Origin: Crotophaga sulcirostris
Taxonomy: Eukaryota > Chordata > Aves > Cuculiformes > Crotophagidae
Reading direction: 5' to 3'
NCBI GenBank assembly: GCA_013397455.1
Contig: VYZB01000036.1
Location: 1,021,417 to 1,085,416 of the forward strand
DNA: 64,000 bases
In this document: positions 49,945-61,716 of the stretch, one piece after another
How positions within the stretch are numbered: the first letter of the stretch is position 1
Layout: each line of letters starts with the position of its first letter
Program-made: the position numbers and the translations under genes
The notes under the pieces: model-generated
Seen by the model: only the letters and a program-made list of their open reading frames with translations
Told to the model about the DNA's origin: nothing
Databases searched by the model: none

Positions 49945-51527
49945 GTAAAAGTGATGTTTGGGTTAGCAAGTGTGATCTCAATTAGATGATCATTTCAGTT
50001 GGCATTTCCAAAGTATTCCCAAAAAAGGAAGGATAATACATATTAAAGGCACTTCCTTAAGGCTTCAATAAAAACTTATTTTTTTAATGATTTACCAAAC
50101 ATAACATGCTTTGACAATCTGAGAGCTTTCAGTTGCCATTTGGTTTCACTGTGAGTGCTAGCTGACACTTCCCTAAAGTTCTTTATATGTGGTCTGAAAG
50201 CAATTGCATTGAACGGAAGTCTCATAATAATGCTGAGTTTGATTCATTGCCAAAACTATATGTTTTAGTGTAAACAAAAGCATCTGATGCCTTTACTGTA
50301 ATTTACTTAAAGACAGTACTTAAGACCTTGATTCCATAAAGTGTTGAAAGACCTGAACTTGAACCTCAAGCCATGTTAAACAAGAATGGAGACCTGCACG
50401 ATTAAAATCAATTACATGCTTAAATACCTTTCAGGATCAGATGCAGCATGGTCAGCACTCAGCAGCATTCTACAGATAGGTAATTTTGTATTGTCTTTGT
50501 AAAATTTATGCAGTTGTATATTGTTACAGAAAGGAACATCTTACTGTCTTGTATTCCCCAGTCTGATGTAGTTTAACAAATAATTCAAGCCTCTTTCCAG
50601 GTCACTCAATTGGCTACACATTTTGTATGGTTAGTCATGCAAAAATTTTGTTACGTTTTTCTGAACTGGTTTTAGAAGCCCTTTCATTTCTATCTTCCTT
50701 TTCCTCCTCATCCTTATTATAACTCATTGATGGTTAAAACAGATAGACTTAAGAAACTGTTAATACTGGTTTCAATGCATTGAGTTGCACTATACAACTT
50801 AAAGTACATGCTTTTCCAGCAAAACCACACCTATGAGTGCTTCTGTAAAAATATATATTCCAACTGTATGGCAGATGCTTTACTAAACTCTATTACACAA
50901 TTTTCCACCTGTGTCTATTAAAAAAAATTATGCATTTTTCTCTGTAGTTTAGTGTTTGTTTGAAAAGAGATAGTTACATATTAAAATTATTATTTATGTG
51001 AAATACATAATTACTTTATTCTGGAGCAAGTACTCTTTAGTATGATAAAGTTTTGGTTTCTAATATAAACTAGTTTTCTGACCTTCTTTTGTAGTAATTT
51101 TTATAAATAGTGTTCCTCCACTGTGCAGTCATTTTCACCTCTCTGAGAAACATTTTTTTCACACTGTAAGAGTCATATTCTACACATTCCTGTCTTCTAT
51201 AATTGATTTTAGCGGAAATCCAATTATTAAACTACATTACAGTAGCCTGTCTGTTGGCTATCACTAAATGAGCTGAACCGTGCCAACAATGTATATTATG
51301 TCCATACTTTGATTTTCAGTATTTAGTACCTTTAATGAAAGATTTGGTGCTTTTCTATTTCACTTTTGGATTTATTTTATACTTTCACAAGTTTCTCCAG
51401 TTGTAGAAGAGAAAGCTGAGAGTAGGATAGATGCTGTTCAGAGAGCTGAAACATTGGCCAGCTGTGTGTTGGGCATCTCTTTCCAGCAGCTGACACGTGC
51501 CTTCTCTCTCATGGCATGCTGCGACAG

Positions 51528-51601
51528 ACTCACTGTGAGGATGAAGTTAGGATTGGTCCCTCTGGGACAGATACACCACCTTCATTAATCATACTTCCAT
51601 G
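51528..51601 (+). other. Possible small exon
   Basis: A 74-base segment follows a pyrimidine-rich tract and CGACAG, and ends at CCATG|GTGAGT, a strong donor. One frame is open across it (24 codons), beginning THCEDEVRIGPSGTDTPP, and meets TGA immediately past the donor. The surrounding 51420-51620 region is a little richer in GC than its flanks. The protein is not recognised. It may equally be a non-coding exon or chance. Confidence 0.2.
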
Positions 51602-53389
51602 GTGAGTACAGCTGTGCTTCGAGCCCTCTTACGCTGTCTCTTGGGATTACCTGTAATCTATAGAAAATACAGTGGTAAAAAGCAGTGCTTCCCAACAGTT
51701 TATTAGATATTAATCCAAAAGTTCATATCAGTATGCAAATAGATTTAAAAAAAAAAGATTCACATAAACATATTGTGGCATTTAACAGCATAAATATGTT
51801 TAAGTTACTTCTCACATCTCACTTTCTAAAATGAAAGCTACTGAATAGTAATCACTGTTTCTTTTCTAGACATCCACTCAGCTTTAGTAGAAATGAACCT
51901 TGCTGCGATTTTCCCATTTTAGTGTTGTTTCCTTAAGATAACAGTTTAGGACTACTCTGTCTCAAAATCACTCAAACTCTTGTGGAACAAAGTATCAATT
52001 ATTTACACAGTGGTTCTCTCAAGTTTCCCCATATGGTTGTTTTTCATATGCCTATTATTCTACTTCCTAATTTCTCCAAGAGTTATGTCTAGCTATAACT
52101 TCTTTTCTGACAAGGTTCGTTTCTTTCTCATTAGAGGCATCTCAAATTGCTAAATATGGATTCTTTAAATTTACAGTATGATACAGAAAAATTCTTGAGA
52201 ACTTTGAGAGAATTAATCTGATAAATTACTACAATAGTTAGTCTACTAAACAAGTACTTTTACTTTTCCAGATTGAGAAGTTAATTCACAAGTTATTATA
52301 TGGCATTAAAATATAATGTTATATATATGGTTTGATATTCCACTGAATGTGGTTTTCATTGCATATGTCAATCTTTTACATCAAATTACATAACTGTATG
52401 TTAATCCATGGTTTATAACATATTTTATGAAATATATATTATAACAGGTTACATATTACACATTATGTCTCGGTACCTCTTGTGTTTTATGAAGATGCAT
52501 ACTGTAGGAAACAAGGATTTAGACTGTCCATTGGTTTCTGAAATTACTACAGTCTGTAAATATGTTTCTGACATAAATATACTATTTAACCAAGTATACT
52601 TTCAATCTCTTCTGCTCATTAGGGAACAATACAGTGGCCTTCAACTGTGAATGACAAGGAGTGACAGATAAACCATTTTGAAACATGAACAAGGCATTTT
52701 CTGTACTTGCAGCTCTATATTCAAACTGTCTGGTCTTCCTTTTTCAGTATATTAGATAACATGATGGTATCTACATTAAAGTCCACTGTCTCCCTAAAGA
52801 ATGTTATACTTTATTGGTCTTCAAATATGCTATTTCCTTCTGTTGAATATTTTATCTGAGTTAATTTTTTTTTCTCAGACATACTAGCTTTCATTTTCAA
52901 AGGCTGGATACATTTTTGTTGGCTACCTTCAGACATTTTAGAACTAAAAACTCCTTTGTCACTCTGTTTTTTTCATTTTCTTTATCCTCACTGATGTCTG
53001 TAATACCTCCCATTTTTGAACTGTTCCAGAATGCAACACGTTTGTATTTAGCTTTTCATTCAGATGATTAATTAAAATAATTTATGTCAAAACATACTGA
53101 GTATGCTCAAAGATCCTTGAAATTAGAGAGCTTTGTCTTCCTCAATTGTACCATTATGTATCATGTCTTTTTTAGTGCCTTTGTTTGTGAGTGTCTTGAC
53201 TTTTTTTCTGGCAAAACGAAAATACACAATGGTGAGGGTAACCAAAAACATTGATCAAGGACTTTATCTAGGTTTGAGCCACAGAATCAGGAGGTCTTTC
53301 ACAGTTTCAGTCATGATGAAGTTTTGTGTTATATCCTTAAAACAATTATCTAAATATATACAGAAGACAGCATAGAAAAAAGTGATATG

Positions 53390-54440
53390 GAGAAGAGCAC
53401 CCCGCTGGTTCATCATGCACTATAAATTTCAGCTACAGTTTTCCAGCCCATTATAGACTATGCACAGGTTGACACTCTCAGCTTGGACCAATCCCTGTTG
53501 CACATCAAGGTCATGTTCTGCAAACTGTTAATTCCTTATGTCTGTAGGACAATTCCTAGACTCCCATCTGGAGTGGCTGGGTAGCTCCAGAGACAACCCC
53601 AATGGATGGGGTGAGAAAGTCTTATATTGAGCACTGTCTTACAATGGCAGTGCTTGTGTCAATGTTCCTGTGGTATTTCAGAAGATCTTATACACTTCTG
53701 CTACACCCTCTGCATAATGCTTACAGCTTCAGCATCACGCTGCGAGAGCACAACTGCTGCAGACAGTAGGAAACGTCTCATTGTCTTGGATGTGCTATGA
53801 ACAGATAATAAGGAATCTTAACCAGGTTTGTAAAATAAATCTAGTTGAAGGAACTCGTACTGTAACTGACTGCTGGTGTACATCCTTAGCACAGCCTCTC
53901 TGCCAGATACATCTATGTGTATCTATGCAGTGCTATCAGAACATGTTGACAAAAGTCCTGGCACTGGTCCAGCTGAAAAGAAAATCCAGGAAAATATGCT
54001 TACACCTGAGTAGATGTGGATTGTATTTCATACCAGCCTGACTGGACTGCAGAGTAAAAGCCTGTCAGTGCAGCGACAGGACAAACTGTGCTCTCCAGGA
54101 CTTGTGAGACCTCGGCTGCCTGAGCATATTCAATGACCAGCCTGGCAACTGTCACTGAGGTGGTGAATGGACAAATCTGTGAAGAGGAGGGAAGCTCTGG
54201 AGGTGGCCACACAGGGTATCGCCATACTCTAATGGCAATAAGAATGGTCAATAAGAATTGACAATTACAATTAATAATTAGTGACCATGGGGACAGAAGT
54301 ACCTAGGGCGCAGGGTGGCTTGTCCTATCTGGGAAGGCAGAGCCCTGGGTCATCCTGTGGGCATCTGGTAGGCTTTTACCTAACAGTGAGAGGCTGTAGT
54401 GTTTAGCAGCAGTGATATGTAGGCTGTACCAAGAGGGAAA
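53390..54440. other. GC-elevated block of unknown origin
   Basis: About 1 kb stands out from the AT-rich background by composition. Many short frames occur on both strands. The longest are 53781-54041 (plus, 86 codons) and 54000-54251 (minus, 83 codons, with RLVIEYAQAAEV), none with a recognisable domain. There is no obvious CR1 tail, terminal inverted repeat or poly(A). It may be a decayed retrovirus-like or other interspersed element, or a relic of a transcribed gene. Confidence 0.35.
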
Positions 54441-57395
54441 CAAACAATTTCAACCGACCAAAGGATTCACAAAACATGTATTATCGCAATAACACTGTGT
54501 TTGTTACGAAGAAAAACTGCCTGAATAGCCTTCAGAGTAACTTAGCAACACTTTCCTTCTTTTTCTTTCCTCTACTTCTTCCATATAATATCTCTTTAAA
54601 GAAATATTTTTAGTTAAACTTTCTCATCTGGGCTCAGTTATGATCCCTAGCTCAGGCCATCTGTCATTTAGCTTATCTGCTGTCACTGATGAAACTGACC
54701 CCAGAAGTAACATCTAAAGAGTCTTAAACTTTGAGGCATGTGGCATCTGAATCTGATTTTTTCAGCTCACAGCAATCACTACTGGTAGGTCATCTGGGTT
54801 ATTTATTGCCCAAACACCTTGCCTTTGTATGTACATACTTAAGTACATGAATACTTCCTTTAACAACCTGATTATCCGCCCTATTCCCTTAAGACATCTT
54901 CTTCCCTGTTTATCATCACTTGTAAACATCTATGTCTCTAAGAACTAAGGACTCTTCAAGCTATCTTAGCATGCATGTGTAGTACTATGACATTTTAGAA
55001 TTCGTTTCAGCCTTAACTCTGAAATTATTTGTTTTTGCCAAGATCCATAAAAGAATCCAAAGAAAATTTTATGATTTAATATTATATCAGAAGTCCTTGT
55101 CTTTATTTGGCATGATTCTTCTTAAATGGTCATATTTTAAAAGAACTTTTCAACAGTAGAATCATCCCAATGGCATTTTAAATCTTTGCATTGTCTATTT
55201 CAGGTAAAAATTAAAAAACACTGTTATGCGTCTACCAAATGGAAAGCAGTGCTTCAGGCATTTCAGCTTGTTGGAAAGTGGTACAAAAAATATCTATTTT
55301 GTAAATGACTTTTTTACAGTGCATGTAAATGTTATCATGAAGTAATATAAAGCATATGGAGAATTATAGCAAAATACACATGCAAGTTCATAATAGGTAT
55401 TTCTATGAAGGATTTGGTCGCAGAAGTGGGAAATGGTACATAAACCCCATATCTTGTCTATTCATTTGTGATTTATTTTGTTTCTGTCAGTCCCAGTAAA
55501 CTTTTCTGTCTTATTTTTGAGATGGTTAATCTTCTCATATAATCATATCGCAACATTATCTTTTGGGGGTGTTCAGTCAGTGCTTAATTTCTATTCTTGG
55601 ATGGACAAATGTACCTATTGTCCCCTGCAGTCAACTATAATAATTTTCAGTGAATGCAGTAATGAGGGCAGAACTGATTAAATGTAGGCTTCCTTCCTGC
55701 TAAATTCAACCAACAATCTATCTAGGGAGTTTTTCTACGGCTTTTTTTTTCAAAAAATAAAGGAAAATTTTCTGATCAAAGGATTATGTGCCTGTCAGGA
55801 ACAGATATATGAACAGAAAAGTTAGGTGCAGCTCTGCTAATTGCACAACTTGTTTCAAACATAGAATTTTATCATTGGTAGTGGGACTTCACCAGTAAAG
55901 TATGTTTCTGCTGCTGTCTATCAACTCTATCAGCTTTGCCCTGTTTTGGAGGGCAGCTGCTCTTTATAAAAAGATGCTGCAATGCATAGTCTCAGCTTGT
56001 ACAACTGCACCTTTTAGCATTACAGGAATAATGTTATTGTAATATTGTAATGTTACAGAAATAGTTGAATGACTATGTTATAACATGCAGAGAAAGTATA
56101 GAAAGTGTAGGAAATATTAACTTCGACAAACAGTACATTTCTTCTGTGCCGTGTGGTATAAATGCTTGTCTTTTCCCTATTATTTAGAGGATACCTCTAG
56201 AAAAGCTAGATCAGAAATAAGACTAGCAGTGCTACAATGGTATGAACAAATAGGCTAATTTCTCTGATAGAAAAAACAGAGTACCTTTAAAGATACTGAA
56301 ATGCCCATGGACCTACTTGGCTTATAATTAAGCTCATGGAAAGCCAGTATTGCAGTAAATACAACCAACCTAGTTCTTCTGCATAATTCTTGATCCCATC
56401 TTCAAATTTATGTGAATTAAATTTAATTCCAGAGAATGTTCTTGAATAGAAGAGGTTCTGTCACCATAATTAAGGAATAATTACAGTAGAACTCTTTCCA
56501 GAAATATTTGCATAAATGTTTGAATAGCTCTTTTTATTTTTTTCCACAATAGAACAACCATCAAAAGATTACTGTGAATATGTTTTTACACAGAACTTCT
56601 GTACAGAAATCATGCACTTGTATGAAGCAGAAGTCAATCAGTTGTCAGAGGTCAAAATATTATATGAAAAAACAGCATTTACTTTCCCAAAAGGCCACAA
56701 CTCAAAATTTTTTCACATAACCTGCTTCTCAAAAACATGTATGTAGCCCACTTATAAAAATAAATGTTATTAATATAAGCAAGATATATCATGAAGTTCA
56801 GTTGTTATTTGTGAACAAAATTCCTATCAAATCTATAAATCAGCATAGACAAGTATAAAGACATATACACATGTTAATATGGATAACATATATGCTTTCA
56901 AACATAATCTGTTAGCTAGGAGAGTTTCACAAACATTCCCTAAATTCTTGGATGCTTATAAAAGTCTTGATACAATTTTTTACTCCCAGACTACTGCAGA
57001 TAATCTAAGAGAATCATAATTATCATAGACAGCAGTTATACTCCACAGTAAAACATGCCTAACTTTTCACTGTAATAGCATACTCAGTGCTCTCATTATT
57101 TATTATTTAAGGTAAAATCTAAGACTGGTTAACGTCTTAAGGACTGTTAGCTTGAGTGGATAACTCCCTCTTGTGAGGACTGGAATAACCTTCTGAATGA
57201 TGTTCCTGGGGCTTACTGTTCCCAGGATTCATCTTCATAAAAAAAAGATTCGCTTTGCTTGGAAGAAACCATCCTTGAGAAGCTGCACCATGATTTTTTT
57301 GCTTTGACCCTTGCTATGAAGGAGCACGTAGCACTGACAGGGCAGTAACCTTTTTCACAATCTCTTGCTAGTCATTCCTCATGGATTACAACATG
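54441..57395. other. AT-rich non-coding stretch
   Basis: No gene or repeat was recognised. A short run of ATTGTAATATTGTAATGTTA at about 56035 is a local tandem repeat. Frames are short and without motifs. Confidence 0.55.
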
Positions 57396-57585
57396 AATAT
57401 GATATGAGTTTATATTTATATATGTGTGTATGTATGTATTTATGCATACACATACATACATGTATAGCAGTATATATGTATATTTAAACATTTGTGTATC
57501 TATGTATGTGTAATTGTGCACGTATATATGAATTTTATATATATGTATATGTAAATTTTTTTTTTGTGAATATATATAGAGAGAA
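57396..57585. repeat. Degenerate TA/TG/TATG microsatellite
   Basis: About 190 bases of interrupted TA, TG and TATG repeats (for example TATGTGTGTATGTATGTAT near 57420 and CATACACATACATACATG near 57446), including an alternating purine-pyrimidine pattern that could form cruciform or Z-type structures. The minus-strand frame here (57372-57593) is a by-product of the repeat, rich in Tyr, Ile and Thr. Confidence 0.85.
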
Positions 57586-60500
57586 ACTACCATTATGGCC
57601 TATTTTTTTTACTAAAATTAGAGCCAATTAATATCTAAACTGGTTTCAAAATGCATCCTAGATAAGTCATTAATAAACTTGACCTTCTTGTTGGGATTTT
57701 GGGGTTTTAGTGACTTTTGAAGAACAAAATCTTCTTGGTAAGGCTAACAAAACCACCAGCAGTACCAGCATTGAAATACTGCTAACAGAAATATTGCTTG
57801 TAGCATCTTAAAACAAAAGAAGAGTAAAAGATCATGGCTTGTTTAGCTTAACAAAACAAAGATAGACAGTAAAGAGGATTTCTCTATACAAATACGTCAA
57901 GTAGGCAAACTTCAGGAAAGCAAAGTATATACTCTCAAAAAAGATGTTGCCACGTGAATAGATGACAAGTATGAACCAGGAATAATTATGAACTGAAAAT
58001 TAGAAGAAAATTTACAGCTTTTGGAGGAGTGTGATTTTCCAAAAAACTAAGGGGAAATAAACCCTATCAGTCTTGAAAATGAATCTAATATGAGTTTGTA
58101 GAACAGGAATATATTATTTGGTTACATGAGATGGAAGAAAACTAGAGCTTGACAGAGAAAGTCCTTTCCACACTTGACTCCAGATTTTTTTTGTTCTATT
58201 TCCATTCTTTTTAATATATTGTTAAATAATTTTCTCAATAGGAACAAACAAACATATAATGACCTGTATGCTCTTAATAAAAATGAACATTCTTGTGGAA
58301 ATTCTGGACTCTGTGTGTATCAAGACACATTTTTTTCCTTCTTCTAGTTGCACCTCCCTGGGTTACCCACTCACACTATAAAGATAGAAGGTAAACAGAA
58401 CTTTCCAAAAGACTGTAGCTACAGTATTGGTCAATTCTGATTTGTTTTTTGAAGCCTGGCTTGCCCTTAAGGTCCGACTTTACTAGTGTCGTGTTTCAGA
58501 CACAAGACTTTTGTGATAAGATTTACTTTCTCCCATTACATGTAAGTGTTGCTCTCCAATATCAGTGTGTTGTTAATGTTTGTGGAGTTATACAGTTAGG
58601 AATGCAGAAACATATTTTGCTTAATTACTTTCCCACAATGGGTTTGAAAATTAGACTCAAATTCTGCCTTTTATGCTGCACTTAAGAATGCTATGGATAA
58701 TGAAGCAGAAAGGAGAAAAAAGTCTACTGGAAAACAAACAAATAAACAAAGCCAGGATGAAAAATGAAATAGAAAGCAGAGAGAATGGCAAAACAATATT
58801 GTTTAGAGATGGATGAGAGTGCAATATGAAATGAATTAAAAAACAGCTGCAGTGTTTCAGGCTTAAATTTTCTCATCTTGATTTTTGGTGAAAATATTTC
58901 CTACTGTTTCTTTTAGAATAAAAGGACTCTTCTTCAAGCACAGCACACCTAAATTTTCAATTTTTTTAAAAAATATGTGAAAAAAAAATTATTTAATAAA
59001 ACAATTTTTTGGGGGTGATATTTCTAAAAAAACCCCTCATGGCTCCCAAGTACTCTCTTTGATGAGTGCAATTTGTAACATCTTAAGGTTTGCAAACATG
59101 TCCTTAACCACCAGTGAAGTGGCATACAGGTATATAAAACCTACCTGACCTAGGTCGTAGAAATACATGACAAAGAAAAAGGAAAGCCTTGTTGTGACTT
59201 GTTCATGTTGCACTTTTGATCTTTCGTGTTATGCATAAAAATAACAGACTGGTTATTCTGGGCATAGCAATGCTTCTTTAGGATGTTCCTGTGAGAGTCA
59301 ATCTCCTTTCAGACCATCCTTCTGTTCCTTTTTCTGTCTTATAACTCCCGAAGAAAAAAAATTTTTTGAATGCTTGTAGCCAAGACATTTCTGCTGATGA
59401 TTTAAATGCTGCTGAAGAGAAGGACTATTATAAAGCAATATGTATGCTCATGAAGCGTGACTGGTATAGGATCAAAATCTGAAGATAGTGTGTGGGTTTT
59501 CTGCTGGGGACATGTGTTGCTCCAGGTTATATACATACAGGAGCATATCAGAGCACCTCTTGTTCTGTCTGGATAAGGATGACAGATGCAGCCTTCAGAC
59601 TTCATGTTTGACACAAATTGTATATATAATGAGAAGGTCTCTTCATTTGATTAGCATTGGCTCACATAGAGAGCTGCAATAGTTACACTTAATGTTAGAG
59701 TTACTTCAATTGATAAATAGCAACAGGTAACAGAAAGTCTGGACTTGCACACAGGAAGTTTGGTCAAGTTCCATGACACTTTTTAAAATGTCAGAGAGAA
59801 GGAGATACGTACAGAGAGAAATAGTTAAATTATATTGAACATAGAAGAAATGCATGAAAAATGTGCCCAAATGTGACGGTAAGTTAAGCCATGCACATGC
59901 ACAGACATGCCAAAACACTTGGCATGGTATTTTGAAGCAGACAGACCATATGGCCTCCTGAGTAATGCACAATGTTTTTTGCTGTGTCCCACTTACTGCA
60001 AAGGAAACTGTTGTAATTTTGGATGTGCCAGATGTCTTGTCAGTCAGCCAGTTCTGCATTTAACAGTGTTGTCGGCCTAAACTTGACATAAACACAGTGG
60101 CACTGTTCACTGAGTAGCCAGCTCCTTATTCTGAGGAAAAATATCATTACAATGGAATATATGAAATGGTGGGCAACCTTAGATCATTCCTGGTGCACAG
60201 GCTTCCTTTTAACAAAAAGTACAATTTTGTAACTACAGGAGAAAAATGAAGGCTTACTCCCACAGCAATGAACAAGAGAGAACCATGTAGGATGAGTATA
60301 CTAATATTTTTGTCTCTTTACCAGCGCATGTATTGCTGCATTTCTCAAGTGCTGTGGCCATTCCTTAGGGTTTGTAGTGCTGGGATCAAGTAATTTACCT
60401 AAGAAAAGGCATTACAGGTGAGCAGAATGACAGCTCTGGGTCTAAGGGCTGGGGGGGGGTAGAGTGTCACCTCAGTACTAAAGTCCATTGCTTATGAAGT

Positions 60501-61518
60501 CTCTCTGGAAGCTCCTCAGTATCTGATCAGTAGTTCTGTAGGGGTCATGGTCTAAATAGAGAAATGTCAAACATCTGGAGAAGTTTTGCCCTTCAGTAAC
60601 TCAGTAATGAAACCTCTGACTTCCCAGATGACACACTGAAGAAACGGAAAGAAAAGTCAAACTGCATTAATGAAGTAATTAGGTAGTTCTCAGGAGGAAA
60701 TTCACATGTTTCTCAGTTTTGTAGTGTTTTCTCTAGTTATATTGAGCTCCTGCATTCAGTATTAATAGAAGGAATAGCTTCAGCAAACCTACTCACTTTG
60801 GAAGTATAGTCACAGTTACAGACACATAACATATTCCCTGCTTTCATTGAAGGTTTTAGCTATGCTCACATTTGATGGTCAAATCTAAATTATCATGTCT
60901 TTTTCAAAGATAAAATATGACAGCTCAAAACTTAGATGGTTTTGCAATGTAATGAAAGCTGCACGTCCTGGATGAATCTGTAGCTTGAAATATACATTAG
61001 TTTCTGAGCATTCTGGTTAAAGTGACTGAGAAGGAGTGAGCAATTAGTATATTTTCAAAGTAGTTTTATAAGTTAAGGGAAACTTTTTTTTAGTTCTCAA
61101 GTTTCTGGTGAGATTTATCTTTCATCCTCCTCTTCTCAGAAGATATTTTTTTACTCAGAACCAGTTCTTATTGAAGGCTTTCCACTCCTTTGCTAATGTA
61201 GATGTTGACCAGAAAATGTGCTTATCACACTGTGTCATCTTGTAGGGTATGTAATAATTTGTTAAGGAAAATATTTTGAGATTTGCCTTGCCGTCAGAAT
61301 TCTTCAGTTTTGGAGCATTTAAATTCTGTTTGATTGAATATTTTCTAAAGTCTTTCTTTTCTGTTACTTTTAAAATGTAAATTAAAAGCATTTGTGGTAC
61401 ACTTTTAAATTGCCTTAAGCCGTTAAAAAATCTGTCTATTTATTATATGTAAGAGTAACATTGCCTTTCTATCTACTTGCAGAGCTATTCCTAATCTCCC
61501 CTTCTGGAGTTCCGTGTG
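57586..61518. other. AT-rich non-coding stretch
   Basis: No gene was recognised. It contains the longest frame in the window (59706-60059, minus, 117 codons), which has no recognisable domain and no splice or promoter context. A run of nine G occurs at 60451-60459. A- and T-rich patches lie near 58965-59020. Confidence 0.5.
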
Positions 61519-61716
61519 GGAAAAAGTTTCTACAGAAAAAATGGTCAAACATTTCAACAGGTTACCGGGAGAGGTTATGTAATCTATGTCCCTGGACGTA
61601 ATCAACCTTGGCTGAACATGGCCGTGAGCAACTTTATTCAGCTGGTGTTTCTTTGGCCAGAGTGTTGGACTATGTGACCTCTAGAGATCTCTTCCAAGCT
61701 AGTTTTATCATTTCGT
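61519..61716 (+). mobile_element. CR1 3'-end fragment
   Basis: A degraded CR1 3' region in plus orientation. Landmarks are TCAAACATTTCAACAGGTTA (about 61544), GGGAGAGGTTATGTAATC (about 61567), GCTGAACATGGCCGTGAGCA (about 61611) and the terminal GTTGGACTATGTGACC...GATCTCTTCCAAGCTAG block ending near 61700. The octamer tail has decayed. It is older than copies A to C but younger-looking than the fragment at 15.2 kb. Confidence 0.72.

Larger units (their letters stand above)
48795..53389. other. AT-rich non-coding stretch
   Basis: No recognised gene. Two weak exon candidates inside it (49868-49944 and 51528-51601) are listed separately. There is a T-rich tract at 49798-49852. The remaining frames are short and without motifs. 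Confidence 0.5.

Noticed and set aside
57372..57593. 73-codon minus-strand Tyr/Ile/Thr-rich frame
   Set aside because: It is a direct translation of the TA/TG microsatellite.
59706..60059. Longest open frame in the window, 117 codons on the minus strand
   Set aside because: No recognisable domain, no signal or splice context, and a length expected by chance in 64 kb read in six frames.
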